Source: JAIFWC01 sp035688135 (lineage in GTDB: Bacteria > Patescibacteriota > Saccharimonadia > Saccharimonadales > UBA10212). From it: a DNA stretch of 41,127 bases. The notes beneath the pieces were generated by a model. It saw only the letters and a program-made list of their open reading frames with translations. It was not told the DNA's origin and ran no database searches. Where the stretch lies: assembly GCA_035688135.1 (NCBI GenBank), contig DASSNG010000021.1, positions 1 through 41,127 on the forward strand. Direction: 5' to 3'. Of the stretch, positions 22,596 through 30,993 are shown in pieces. Position 1 is the first letter of the stretch. The number at the start of each line of letters is the position of its first letter. The position numbers and the translations under genes were made by a program.

Positions 22596-22602
22596 TTTTC
22601 CG

Positions 22603-23328
22603 ATGGAAGTATTTTTACTGACTCTTGCGGCGTCTTTTGCGGCATTCGCGGGCGGCTACACGGCTATCCGGGCAAGGAGATGGCTGAAATACGCTATGGC
22701 CTTAACCGCCGGGCTGGTGCTGGGTCTGGTCACTTTTGATCTGCTGCCGGAAATCTTTAACCTAACCCGCTCGCAAAGGCTGGACGCGGTATGGCCTATG
22801 CTGGCGATGACGGCCGGTTTCCTGGTTTTTCATCTGTTTGAAAGATTAGTGCCGCTGCACGAAGCAAGTGAGAAGCAATATGGCCCCCACCGGCACCCGA
22901 CTTTAGGCGCCGCCAGGGCGCTGGCGCTGTCGGGGCATAGTTTTCTGGACGGGCTAAGCATCGGCGTAGCCTTCCAGGTGGAGGCTGCCGTTGGAACGGC
23001 AGTGGCAATCGCTGTCATCGGCCACAGGTTCGCGGACGGCTTGGATACGACGACCTTCATGCTGTTTCACCAGACAAAACTGACCCATATCAAAAAGTGG
23101 CTCTCGGCGGTTATCCTGATGCCTATTTTAGGAGGGTTGGCAAGCTTGACATTTGACTTATCGGAAAAGGCCCTGGCCATCTATCTGGGGTTTTTCGCCG
23201 GCTTCATCCTTTATATCGCCGCCAGCAACCTGCTGCCGCAGGCCCACAGCCAGGAGGCGTCAAGAATAACCACGATGCTTACGGTTCTGGGGGCTATTAT
23301 CATGCTCATAGTCACCCGCCTGGCTTAA
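22603..23328 (+). CDS. ZIP-family metal transporter
   Basis: 241 aa with about eight membrane helices and a His-containing loop (PHRHPTLG) between helices 3 and 4. The metal-binding helix IV motif appears as HSFLDGLSIG (usual HNxxEG) and helix V as GHRFADGLDTTTF (usual HExPHE), so Asp replaces Glu in both. The family imports Zn, Fe or Mn down its gradient or with a proton. It is divergent from a Fur-family regulator, which most likely controls it. This is a divergent member, but the paired H-x3-D-G motifs are clear. Confidence 0.85.
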   Translation: MEVFLLTLAASFAAFAGGYTAIRARRWLKYAMALTAGLVLGLVTFDLLPEIFNLTRSQRLDAVWPMLAMTAGFLVFHLFERLVPLHEASEKQYGPHRHPTLGAARALALSGHSFLDGLSIGVAFQVEAAVGTAVAIAVIGHRFADGLDTTTFMLFHQTKLTHIKKWLSAVILMPILGGLASLTFDLSEKALAIYLGFFAGFILYIAASNLLPQAHSQEASRITTMLTVLGAIIMLIVTRLA

Positions 23329-23331
23329 AGG

Positions 23332-23337
23332 TATAAT
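23332..23337 (+). promoter_or_regulatory. -10 box, leaderless start of rmuC
   Basis: TATAAT followed by 6 nt and ATG at 23344. The box begins just after the zip stop codon. Confidence 0.65.
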
Positions 23338-23343
23338 ATCTAT

Positions 23344-24411
23344 ATGATCATCGGGGTGATAATTGGGGGTGCCATTCTGGGCGTATTAATCCTGGTTGGC
23401 GCTTTTTATTTTTTGGGCCAGAAATTCCTGCTCCAGCTGGCGGATGCTAACGCCCGTCAGCGCAAAGGCAACAAAGAAGAGATTGAATCAGGCGTTAAAG
23501 ATATTATTACCAGCCACGAAAAGCTGCTGACTGAAATCACCCGCAATCTGCAAAAAGAATTGACCGAAAGCCAGAAAGGCGTAGTGGACCTAAAAGCCCA
23601 GAACGCCGCTATCAGGGAGCAGCTTGCCAATACCGCTAAGATTACCGAAGGGCTGCAGGTTTCAACGGAAGGATTGAAAAATCTGCTGGCCAATAACCGG
23701 CTCCGAGGCGAATGGGGAGAGCAGGTTGCCGAAGACCTGCTTATGGCAGCCGGATTCGTAGAGAAAGTTAATTACGTCAAACAGGCCAGCACGAGCGAAG
23801 GCCGGCCCGACTTCACCATCCTTCTGCCGGATGGCTATAAACTGAACGTCGATGCCAAGTTTCCTTTTGACGACCTTATCTCTTACCAGGAAGCGAAGAC
23901 CGATACGGAAAAGAAAAGGGCTCTAAATGCTTTCGGCACGGCGGTAAAGAATAAGATACGGGAAGTATCGACAAAAGATTATATCGACCCGGAAAACCAG
24001 ACGCTGGACTTTGTGCTGATGTTCATCCCGAATGAGATGATATTCAGTTTTGTCTACGAAAAATTGCCCGATATCAACGACTTTGCCAGCAGGCAGAAAG
24101 TAGTGCTGGCCGGCCCGTTCGGCTTCACAGCCGTCCTGCGCCTGGTATTGCAGGCCCACAAGAACTTCCACCATGAAAAAAGCCTGGTTCAGATCCTGGG
24201 CCTGATAAGCAAATTTCAGGATGAGTATGCCAAATTCGGCGAAAGCATGGAGCGCCTAGGCAAGCAGCTGGAAACCGCTCAAAAGACTTTTACGGAGGTA
24301 GAGGGTACCCGTAACAGGCAGCTGACCAGGGTAGTGGAGCAGATAAGCAGCCGTTCGGCTGCCAGCCTGGACTCCGGTAAAGAACCCCGCCAGCTGAAAA
24401 TCAAGGACTAG
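23344..24411 (+). CDS. rmuC: DNA recombination protein RmuC homologue
   Basis: 355 aa. It has one N-terminal membrane helix (IIGVIIGGAILGVLILVGAFYFLG), a coiled coil from about residue 30 to 115, then the RmuC nuclease-like core starting NNRLRGEWGEQVAEDLL. The PD-(D/E)XK-like signature follows: GRPDFTILLPDGYKLNVDAKFPFDDL near residues 153-178, with Asp and D-A-K. RmuC limits inversions at repeats and is a predicted endonuclease. A second coiled coil closes the protein. The stop overlaps the convergent gene stop in the palindrome CTAG. Confidence 0.93.
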   Translation: MIIGVIIGGAILGVLILVGAFYFLGQKFLLQLADANARQRKGNKEEIESGVKDIITSHEKLLTEITRNLQKELTESQKGVVDLKAQNAAIREQLANTAKITEGLQVSTEGLKNLLANNRLRGEWGEQVAEDLLMAAGFVEKVNYVKQASTSEGRPDFTILLPDGYKLNVDAKFPFDDLISYQEAKTDTEKKRALNAFGTAVKNKIREVSTKDYIDPENQTLDFVLMFIPNEMIFSFVYEKLPDINDFASRQKVVLAGPFGFTAVLRLVLQAHKNFHHEKSLVQILGLISKFQDEYAKFGESMERLGKQLETAQKTFTEVEGTRNRQLTRVVEQISSRSAASLDSGKEPRQLKIKD

Positions 24412-25727
24412 CTTTTAAGGAGGTCGATAATTAAGGCGGCCGTCCAGGAGAAGTTATCCGCGCCGGCCGGCCGGCCGTTTAGCGGGTTGAAATATTCGTA
24501 AAAACCACCTTTGGCGACCATTTCTATAGTGCGGTCCCGTAAAAGCCCGGCTTCTTCGGAAAACCCGTAGCGAAGGAGGCCGTCAATTATCAGCCAGTTC
24601 GTATTTACCCAAGACGGCCCCTGCCAGTATTTGACGGGGTTGAAATACGCGGAATCCCTGGGTACGGTGGGGACCGGCCACTTTGTGGCGTTACCTCCTT
24701 TTTTAAGCCTGTTCACGAGTTCCTGCGCCCGGCTTTTAGAAATAGCGCCGGAATATAACGGCAGAAGCGAAGAAATCGTCGGCTCTTCTATAAGCTTATG
24801 GCTGACAAAGCTGCGGCTGTAATAGGCCCCGGAGGATTCGTCCCAAAGCTGTTCGAACGCCTTATTCGTCCTATCCATATTTTCCGTTAACAATTCCGGC
24901 AGGCTACGGCCGGCGGTCTTTGCGATTTCTTGCAGGCAGCTGTTCGCCCGAAGAAAAATACTATTGAACGCTAAATCTTCAACGGCGAACAGCGACCGGG
25001 AAATCAGAGCTTCTGAATTATAGGCCTTGCGGCGCAGGCGATGTACGGCGGCCCAATATGCCAGGGCTTCTATGTTGCTCATACGCTGTCCCGGAGGCAC
25101 ATACTTTGTGTCACGCCTGAAAAGATTGACCAAGCTGTCCAGTCTGAGCTTTTCGATTAAAGATACCCACCATGGCATGCTGTGCTTGCGCAGCTCGCTT
25201 ATCCAGGGAGGTGAATTATCCAGGCCGGATTCGTAAGGATGCAGCAAAAGTATCAGTCCCTCGCGGTGGGGGTCCCGGTCGGCGTACAGCCATTCGTGGT
25301 AACGGACAAGCGCCGGCAGCATTTCCTTATACCAGCTGCGCCGCTCAGGGATTTTAAGCCTTTGGCCCACCCGCAGAACGGCTTCGGCCAGCATCGGCGG
25401 CTGGGTTATCCCGCTGGTGGCTACGCTTTCCGGCGCGAAGGGATTTACCCAGCTGCGCCACAGGTCGACATGCCTTCGTTCGCCCTCTCCGGCAAAGATG
25501 ATATTCGGGAGCATGCCGTTGTCCCACTGGCCGCGCAACAGGCTGCGCAGCTCTGCCTGGGCCCTTTCAGCGTCCAGATGGCGCAGCCCTATGGCTATGA
25601 AGCAGCTGTCCCACAGCCACTGGTGCGGATAAAGGTTGCCTGCGGGTACAGTCCAGCCCCCCCGGTCGTTGCCTTTCAGGATACGGGCAGCCTCTTTTAT
25701 AAGCTGTTCATCAGCATTTTCGTCCAT
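24408..25727 (-). CDS. GH63/MGH1-like glycoside hydrolase
   Basis: 439 aa from the ATG at 25727, preceded by TATACT and a 6-nt gap on the minus strand. The (alpha/alpha)6-barrel pattern of trehalase/mannosylglycerate hydrolase-like enzymes is visible. NLYPHQWLWDSCFIAIGLRHLD is near residues 30-50, with the acid residue in WDS. WDNGMLPNIIF and PPMLAEAVLRVG come next. GPSWVNTNWLIIDGLLRYGF is near residue 385. No signal peptide, so it acts in the cytoplasm. Possible substrates are glucosyl- or mannosylglycerate, trehalose-like or glycogen-derived sugars. The sequence does not distinguish them. Confidence 0.85.
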   Translation of the reverse strand: MDENADEQLIKEAARILKGNDRGGWTVPAGNLYPHQWLWDSCFIAIGLRHLDAERAQAELRSLLRGQWDNGMLPNIIFAGEGERRHVDLWRSWVNPFAPESVATSGITQPPMLAEAVLRVGQRLKIPERRSWYKEMLPALVRYHEWLYADRDPHREGLILLLHPYESGLDNSPPWISELRKHSMPWWVSLIEKLRLDSLVNLFRRDTKYVPPGQRMSNIEALAYWAAVHRLRRKAYNSEALISRSLFAVEDLAFNSIFLRANSCLQEIAKTAGRSLPELLTENMDRTNKAFEQLWDESSGAYYSRSFVSHKLIEEPTISSLLPLYSGAISKSRAQELVNRLKKGGNATKWPVPTVPRDSAYFNPVKYWQGPSWVNTNWLIIDGLLRYGFSEEAGLLRDRTIEMVAKGGFYEYFNPLNGRPAGADNFSWTAALIIDLLKS

Positions 25728-25733
25728 GTCATG

Positions 25734-25739
25734 AGTATA
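25734..25739 (-). promoter_or_regulatory. -10 box, leaderless start of glycosidase gene
   Basis: On the minus strand TATACT is followed by 6 nt and ATG (25727). No SD is present. Confidence 0.6.
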
Positions 25740-25771
25740 GCAAGCAGTCTGTTCCACCCCTGGCAATCTGT

Positions 25772-25777
25772 TATAAT
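25772..25777 (+). promoter_or_regulatory. -10 box of the pheS operon
   Basis: TATAAT followed by 9 nt and ATG at 25787, so any leader is at most 2-3 nt. It is divergent from the glycosidase promoter 33 nt away. Confidence 0.6.
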
Positions 25778-25786
25778 TGACAACTA

Positions 25787-26806
25787 ATGGAGTATGAAAT
25801 CCCGGAGATTGCCAAAGCTGCCAAGCAGCTTAAACAAAAGTTCGATACGCTTGAAGATAAGCGGGCTATTCTGCGCGCTCCGGAGCTCTCGGCTTTATTC
25901 GACAGACTAAAAGAATTACCGGTGGATAAAAAAGCCGCTTTCGGCAAAGAAGCTAACGCGCTTAGGATGGAGCTGCAGTCGCTGGCTGAAAAACAAGACC
26001 GGCAGACCGGAAGTTTACCGCCCATCGACGTCACCGCGCCTTTTGACGTTAACGTTCCCGCAGGTGAAAGACCGGGCCTGCTCCCCGCTGAGCAGGGGAC
26101 GATTCATCCGCTCATGACAGAACTGGACTTGGTATTGGATATCTTTGGAAGGATGGGGTTTACGGCTGTAGAGTCGCGCGAGATCGACGATGATTACCAT
26201 ATGTTCACCAGCCTGAACTTTCCGCCAGGCCATCCCGCACGAGACGAATACGATACTTTCGTGACGGACGAAGGCCTGATAGCGCCGGCCCACACATCGA
26301 TAATGCAGAACCGGGTACTAAAAGCCGGCAAACCGCCTATCAGAGCGGTTATCCCAGGGCGGGTATTCCGTAACGAAGATTTAGACGCCCGCCACGAGCA
26401 CACCTTCTACCAGCTGGAAGGGATTTATGTGGACGAAGGTATTAACGCCGGCCACCTTATAGCTACGCTCAAGACATTTTTAGAGGAGTATTACGGCCAA
26501 AGCCTGGAAGTTAAAACCCAGCCATTCTATTTCCCTTTTACCGAACCCAGCTTTGAGTTCGCCATTTCCTGCCCGTTCTGCCAAAAGAAAGGCTGCCACA
26601 TCTGCAGCCAGACCGGCTGGATAGAACTTTTGGGCTGCGGCATGATACACCCGAACGTTCTGCACGAAGGCGGCGTGGACTCATCCAAGTACACCGGGTT
26701 CGCCTGGGGCATGGGCATAGACCGCCTGGTGATGATGAAGTATGGCATAGAGGATGTCCGCCACTTTGAGTCGGCTAACCTTAAATTCCTGAGGCAATTC
26801 TCATGA
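25787..26806 (+). CDS. pheS: Phenylalanyl-tRNA synthetase alpha subunit
   Basis: Catalytic alpha chain (339 aa) that charges tRNA-Phe as alpha2beta2. An N-terminal coiled coil (residues 1-75) contacts tRNA. The class II core follows: motif 1 region with HPLMTELDLVLDIFGRMGF, motif 2 IRAVIPGRVFRNEDLDARHEHTFYQLEG (about residues 183-210), and motif 3 GFAWGMGIDRLVMMKYGI. An insertion CPFCQKKGCHICSQTGW (near residues 262-278) has two CxxC pairs and may bind zinc, as in several CPR and other bacterial PheS. The first gene of an operon. Its stop overlaps the Nudix start (ATGA). Confidence 0.97.
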   Translation: MEYEIPEIAKAAKQLKQKFDTLEDKRAILRAPELSALFDRLKELPVDKKAAFGKEANALRMELQSLAEKQDRQTGSLPPIDVTAPFDVNVPAGERPGLLPAEQGTIHPLMTELDLVLDIFGRMGFTAVESREIDDDYHMFTSLNFPPGHPARDEYDTFVTDEGLIAPAHTSIMQNRVLKAGKPPIRAVIPGRVFRNEDLDARHEHTFYQLEGIYVDEGINAGHLIATLKTFLEEYYGQSLEVKTQPFYFPFTEPSFEFAISCPFCQKKGCHICSQTGWIELLGCGMIHPNVLHEGGVDSSKYTGFAWGMGIDRLVMMKYGIEDVRHFESANLKFLRQFS

Positions 26807-27291
26807 AAATACAGATTGTTGATAAAAACGATAATTTAATCGGTGCAAAAGAGCGAACCGCGGTTGACTATTCAAAAGATATATATCGGATCTCCGCGCT
26901 CTGGCTAACTAACTCAAAAGGAGAAATACTTCTTGCTCAGCGCCAGCTGACAAAGGACAAGGACCCCGGCTTATGGGGGCCGGCTGCCGTCGGTACGCTA
27001 GACGAAGGCGAGACTTATGAAAGCAATATGCAAAAAGAAGCCAAAGAGGAGATTTGCCTAACTGGAATAAAATTCAAAATCGGTCCAAAGGTTTTTGTCC
27101 AAAAACCCAGATTTCATTTTTGCCAGTGGTATTTTGCTGTTTGCGATTGGCCGGTTGATAAGTTCAAAATCCAAAAGGAAGAAGTCGCGCAGCTAAAATG
27201 GGTAGCGCCAGCCGATTTAAAAGACGACCTTAAGTCTCATCCTGAAAATTATGTCTCGCAAATGCCGATAGTTGTGGAGAAATTCGTATGA
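26803..27291 (+). CDS. Nudix hydrolase (IPP isomerase-like)
   Basis: 162 aa. The Nudix box reads GTLDEGETYESNMQKEAKEE and then ICL (near residues 66-88). It keeps the catalytic E-x2-E-E pattern but has Lys for the usual Arg and Cys for the usual Gly. The flanking pattern (ISALWLTNSKGEILLAQRQ, DPGLWGPAAVG) resembles IPP isomerase-like Nudix proteins. The true substrate is unknown. Sited inside a pheS-pheT operon with 4-nt overlaps on both sides, next to a MazG-like protein, which suggests a nucleotide clean-up role. That is inference. Confidence 0.9.
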   Translation: MKIQIVDKNDNLIGAKERTAVDYSKDIYRISALWLTNSKGEILLAQRQLTKDKDPGLWGPAAVGTLDEGETYESNMQKEAKEEICLTGIKFKIGPKVFVQKPRFHFCQWYFAVCDWPVDKFKIQKEEVAQLKWVAPADLKDDLKSHPENYVSQMPIVVEKFV

Positions 27292-27596
27292 GCGATGTAA
27301 AGATTTTGGAGCAGCGGGCCATGGAAATCCGCAACCGCTACAAAGAATTGGAAATCAAAAGGGATGGCCAATCATGGGATGCCAAGAAAATGGCTCGCGG
27401 ATTTAAAAAAGACGTGGAAGATCTGATCGATATCCTGGAATCAAAGAAAATCGATGAACGAAAACTCAGCCACGAATTAGCTGATTGCCTGTGGAGCGTG
27501 TTAGTTATTGCCCGCAAAGTTGATGTCGATATCGAGCGGGCATTCTGGACAACTATGGGCGAACTGGACCAGCGGTTCGAGGAAGGCGGCGCATGA
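27288..27596 (+). CDS. MazG-like nucleotide pyrophosphohydrolase
   Basis: 102 aa, all-alpha NTP pyrophosphatase type. The metal-binding pattern is seen as KKDVEDLIDILES followed by HELADCLWSVLVIARKVDVDIERAFW (about residues 65-90), matching E-x2-(E/D) and E-x2-D of MazG/dUTPase-like folds. Such proteins hydrolyse unwanted (d)NTPs. It overlaps its neighbours by 4 nt each (ATGA), so all four genes are translated together. Partner to the Nudix enzyme in context. Confidence 0.88.
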   Translation: MSDVKILEQRAMEIRNRYKELEIKRDGQSWDAKKMARGFKKDVEDLIDILESKKIDERKLSHELADCLWSVLVIARKVDVDIERAFWTTMGELDQRFEEGGA

Positions 27597-30079
27597 ATGT
27601 AAGCGCCAACTGGCTTAATAAATATACCGGCATCCGGCTTGATATAGATGAACTGGCGGATAAAATCGGCGCCCAGCTTGGGGCTGTGGACGATATCATC
27701 GATACGGGCAGCCGCTATAAGGGTGCGGTGATTGCCAAAGTGATTTCGGCGGAAAAACACCCAAACGCCGACAAGCTAAGCCTGTGCCTCATAGATGACG
27801 GCGGCGCCGTGAAAGATGCCGATAGGAACGAGCAGGGCTATATCCAGGTTGTCTGCGGAGCTCCGAACGTCGCGGCCGGGCAGACCGTGGTCTGGCTGCC
27901 GCCTGGGGCTGTAGTGCCGTCAACTTTCGATAAAGACCCATTCGTGCTGGAGGCCCGCGAACTGCGAGGTAAAGTAAGCAACGGCATGATTGCCAGCGCC
28001 AAAGAACTGGCCGTCGGCGATGACCACACAGGCATCGTGGTAATCGAAGAAGATGTAAAGCCCGGCACCTCATTCATAGAGGCCTTTGAGCTGGATGATT
28101 ACATAATCGACATCGAGAACAAGATGTTCACTCATCGCCCGGACCTTTTTGGCATCTTAGGTGTCGCCCGCGAGGTCGCCGGTATCACCGGCACGGCGTT
28201 CAAAAGCCCTGACTGGTACCGCGAAGACTTGAGCATCCCAAGCGATGGCCGGAAAAACGTACTGCCGTTATCGGTAAAAAATGAAGTGCCCGAACTTGTG
28301 CCGCGGTTCATGGCGGTAGCGCTGAAAGATGTTAAAGTCGCTCCCAGCCATTTCAAACTCCAGACATACCTGGCTAGGGTCGGGATCCGGCCGATAAACA
28401 ACATCGTGGATGCGACTAATTTCATCATGCACCTTACCGGCCAGCCTGTGCACGCCTATGACTACGATAAATTGGGTACAGGAATCCTTGGCGTAAGACT
28501 TAGCAAGAAAGGTGAAAAACTGACAGTAATCGGCGGCAAAGAAATCATCTTGGATGAGGGAGCCGCGGTAATAACGGACGGCCAAAAACCGGTCGGGCTG
28601 GGAGGGGTGATGGGAGGCGCGGGTACCGAAGTGGACGCTGATACGAAAAATATCATTCTGGAGTGCGCCGCCTTTGACATGAACCTTACCCGCAAGACCT
28701 CTATGGTATACGGTCTGTTCACTGACGCGGCTACCAGATTCACCAAAGGCCAGAGCCCGCGGCAGAATGGGGCCGTTATGGGCCGCCTGATACAGAAGGT
28801 GCAGAAGAGGGCCGGCGGCCGTATAGCCAGCGAGCTCGTAGACTTAAAAAATGGTAAGAAGCTCGAACATACCGTCAGTACGGATACCGGATTTATCAAC
28901 ACGCGCCTGGGTCTAAGCCTTACGGCCGAAAAGATCGCCGCTTTGCTTTCGAATGTCGAGTTCACGGTGGATGCAGACGGTGAGAGCCTGAAAGTAACAC
29001 CCCCATTCTGGCGGACTGACATCGAGATTCCCGAGGATATCGTCGAAGAGGTCGGCCGGCTGTACGGTTACGATAAGCTGCCGGTTATACTGCCGCGGCG
29101 GGATTTGTCTCCGGCGCTAAAGAATCCGGCCATAGCCTTTAAAAGCCGCCTGCGCGCAATACTTAAGCAAGCCGGAGCCAACGAAGTGTTAACCTACAGT
29201 TTCGTCCACGAAAACCTTCTTAAGAAAGCCGGCCAGGACCCAAAGAACGCTTACCATATCCGCAACGCCCTGAGCCCGAATCTGCAGTATTACCGGCTTA
29301 GCCTTACGCCCAGCCTTTTAGAAAAAGTCCAGCCTGATATCAAGGCCGGTTTTGACGAGTTCGGCCTGTTCGAGATAGGCAAAGCGCACGGCCGGAGCGA
29401 AATGGAAGACGGTCTGCCAAAGCAGTTCGAACGCCTGGCGCTGGTGTTAGCCAGCAAATCGAAAGGCCAGGGAGCCGCGTATTTCTGGGCGCAGAACTAC
29501 GTTCAGTACATAGGCAAAAAGCTCAATTTGGTTCTAAGGTTCGAGCCTCTGGAGAACACGCAGTTCCCAATAAAAGAGCACCTACTGTTTGAGCAGATGC
29601 TGGCTGTATACGATCTTAAGCGCGCGGCTTTGGTCTACGCCGGGGATAAACTGGCTGGTGTCGTAGGTGAATTCCGGCCTGAGACCAAGACCGCTCTGAA
29701 ACTTCCGGCATTCTGCGCCGGGGCGGAACTGTTCCTGTCCACTATGCAGAATTCACCGGATATGACCTACCAGCCATTGCATCGCTTCCCGGAACTGGAA
29801 CAGGACTTCACGCTCCGTTCTTCCGCGGAGCTGTCCTATCAAGAACTTGCCGGCTTTATGGCGGAGAACATAGCGCGCTTATCAGTGCCGCACGGCTACG
29901 GTTTCTCTATCCGGCCGCTGGATATCTTCCAGAAAGCGGATGACAAGAAGCATAAGCAGACCACATGGCGTATAATCTTATGGCATCCGGAGCGGACACT
30001 GACCACCCAGGAGACGAATAAGCTGCTGGATGAGGTCGCGTCCAAAGCAAAACAGGAATTAAAAGCAGAGAGGGTATAA
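27593..30079 (+). CDS. pheT: Phenylalanyl-tRNA synthetase beta subunit
   Basis: Full-length beta chain (828 aa). An N-terminal tRNA-binding OB domain (VIAKVISAEKHPNADKLSLC, VVCGAPNVAAGQTVVWLPPGA) occupies residues 40-150. The B3/B4 editing region has HRPDLFGILGVAREVAG and the B5 domain follows near residue 430. The catalytic-like core and the C-terminal FDX-ACB anticodon-binding domain (YQPLHRFPELEQDFTLR...) close the protein. It overlaps mazG by 4 nt. The FKBP gene begins right after its TAA. Confidence 0.97.
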   Translation: MNVSANWLNKYTGIRLDIDELADKIGAQLGAVDDIIDTGSRYKGAVIAKVISAEKHPNADKLSLCLIDDGGAVKDADRNEQGYIQVVCGAPNVAAGQTVVWLPPGAVVPSTFDKDPFVLEARELRGKVSNGMIASAKELAVGDDHTGIVVIEEDVKPGTSFIEAFELDDYIIDIENKMFTHRPDLFGILGVAREVAGITGTAFKSPDWYREDLSIPSDGRKNVLPLSVKNEVPELVPRFMAVALKDVKVAPSHFKLQTYLARVGIRPINNIVDATNFIMHLTGQPVHAYDYDKLGTGILGVRLSKKGEKLTVIGGKEIILDEGAAVITDGQKPVGLGGVMGGAGTEVDADTKNIILECAAFDMNLTRKTSMVYGLFTDAATRFTKGQSPRQNGAVMGRLIQKVQKRAGGRIASELVDLKNGKKLEHTVSTDTGFINTRLGLSLTAEKIAALLSNVEFTVDADGESLKVTPPFWRTDIEIPEDIVEEVGRLYGYDKLPVILPRRDLSPALKNPAIAFKSRLRAILKQAGANEVLTYSFVHENLLKKAGQDPKNAYHIRNALSPNLQYYRLSLTPSLLEKVQPDIKAGFDEFGLFEIGKAHGRSEMEDGLPKQFERLALVLASKSKGQGAAYFWAQNYVQYIGKKLNLVLRFEPLENTQFPIKEHLLFEQMLAVYDLKRAALVYAGDKLAGVVGEFRPETKTALKLPAFCAGAELFLSTMQNSPDMTYQPLHRFPELEQDFTLRSSAELSYQELAGFMAENIARLSVPHGYGFSIRPLDIFQKADDKKHKQTTWRIILWHPERTLTTQETNKLLDEVASKAKQELKAERV

Positions 30080-30622
30080 ATGAAAGAATTCTTAAGACGC
30101 GGCGGCTGGGTTTTTTTGGCGCTACTGTTCGTAGTCACGGCTTTGGGTGTAGGCGTGTACGCATTTGTTTCAAATACGCACCCGGCCGGCTCAAATGATT
30201 ACATAAGCTGCGGCAAACAGAGCGTTGGCAAGCAAAAACCGGGCAAGGACGGCAAATACGCCGGAACCACGCTGGTGGACTACACGCCCGTCAACCATGT
30301 CAGTTACGTCAAATGTGAAGATTTGAAAGTTGGTACAGGAGCCGTGGCTACGCCTACTTCTACCGTCACCGCCACCTATACCGGCGCCTTAGCGGACACC
30401 GGCCTTATATTCCAAAGCTCGCTGGACACCGGCCAGCCTTTTACGGCCCAGCTTAACGGCGGCGTCATACCCGGCTGGCAGGCCGCTATCCCCGGTATGA
30501 AAGTTGGCGGGACGCGGCGCATAATGATTCCCGCGCAGTACGCCTACGGCGCCCAGTCCGTCGGCGGTATCCCCCCGAACTCCGACCTGGTTTTCGATGT
30601 CACCCTGCTGGCAGTAAAGTAA
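30080..30622 (+). CDS. Membrane-anchored FKBP-type peptidyl-prolyl isomerase
   Basis: 180 aa. An N-terminal membrane anchor (WVFLALLFVVTALGVGVYAF) is followed by a short linker and an FKBP domain from about residue 80: VTATYTGALADTGLIFQSSLDTGQPFTAQL, VIPGWQAAIPGMKVGGTRRIMIPAQYAYG, IPPNSDLVFDVTLLAV. The domain should face outside and help fold exported proteins. The ATG directly abuts the pheT stop, with GAGAGGG upstream as SD. A Cys pair (YISCGKQ, YVKCED) in the linker region could form a disulphide. Confidence 0.93.
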   Translation: MKEFLRRGGWVFLALLFVVTALGVGVYAFVSNTHPAGSNDYISCGKQSVGKQKPGKDGKYAGTTLVDYTPVNHVSYVKCEDLKVGTGAVATPTSTVTATYTGALADTGLIFQSSLDTGQPFTAQLNGGVIPGWQAAIPGMKVGGTRRIMIPAQYAYGAQSVGGIPPNSDLVFDVTLLAVK

Positions 30623-30652
30623 GCCCTTTATTGTGTATATTTGGGGTTAAAA

Positions 30653-30699
30653 ACACTACATGTAGCGTTATTGACTAAATACGCTACACCATTTAAACT
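30653..30699 (+). promoter_or_regulatory. Promoter and NrdR-like operator of glutaredoxin-trxB operon
   Basis: Promoter: TTGACT (30671-30676), a 17-nt spacer and TAAACT (30694-30699). Just upstream is a 16-bp near-perfect palindrome, ACACTACATGTAGCGT (30653-30668). It resembles the NrdR box consensus (ACACTATATATAGTGT, 13 of 16 positions as I align it). A third matching half-site, ACGCTACA, lies in the spacer (30681-30688). A leader of about 35 nt with an AGAGGG SD follows. Confidence 0.6.
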
Positions 30700-30740
30700 T
30701 AGTTAAAGACATCAAAATTAACATCTAAAGAGGGTACAAG

Positions 30741-30992
30741 ATGGCCAAAGACATCACTATTTTTACTACTAACACCTGCACTTATTGCGCTATGGTCAAG
30801 CGTTTTCTGGACATGAAAGGCCAAAAATACAGCGTGGTTAATTTGGACGAGCACCCAGAGCGAAACCAAGAGGCTTACGAACTCAGTGATGGCGCCCTGA
30901 CAGTGCCGATAACGGTTATCACCAAAGAAGACGACACCCGGCAGGTGGTTGTCGGTTATAACCTAGGGCAGCTGGCACCGGCCTTAGCCTGA
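30741..30992 (+). CDS. Glutaredoxin/NrdH-like redoxin
   Basis: 83 aa, thioredoxin fold, with the active-site CTYC at residues 13-16 and the cis-Pro segment TVPITVI near residue 53. The length and GYN segment near the C-terminus fit NrdH/glutaredoxin-3-like proteins, which supply electrons to ribonucleotide reductase. The gene is followed by thioredoxin reductase with 1 nt between stop and start, so TrxR is the likely reductant. The NrdR-like operator supports the link to nucleotide reduction, but no nrd genes are in the window. Confidence 0.92.
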   Translation: MAKDITIFTTNTCTYCAMVKRFLDMKGQKYSVVNLDEHPERNQEAYELSDGALTVPITVITKEDDTRQVVVGYNLGQLAPALA

Positions 30993-30993
30993 T

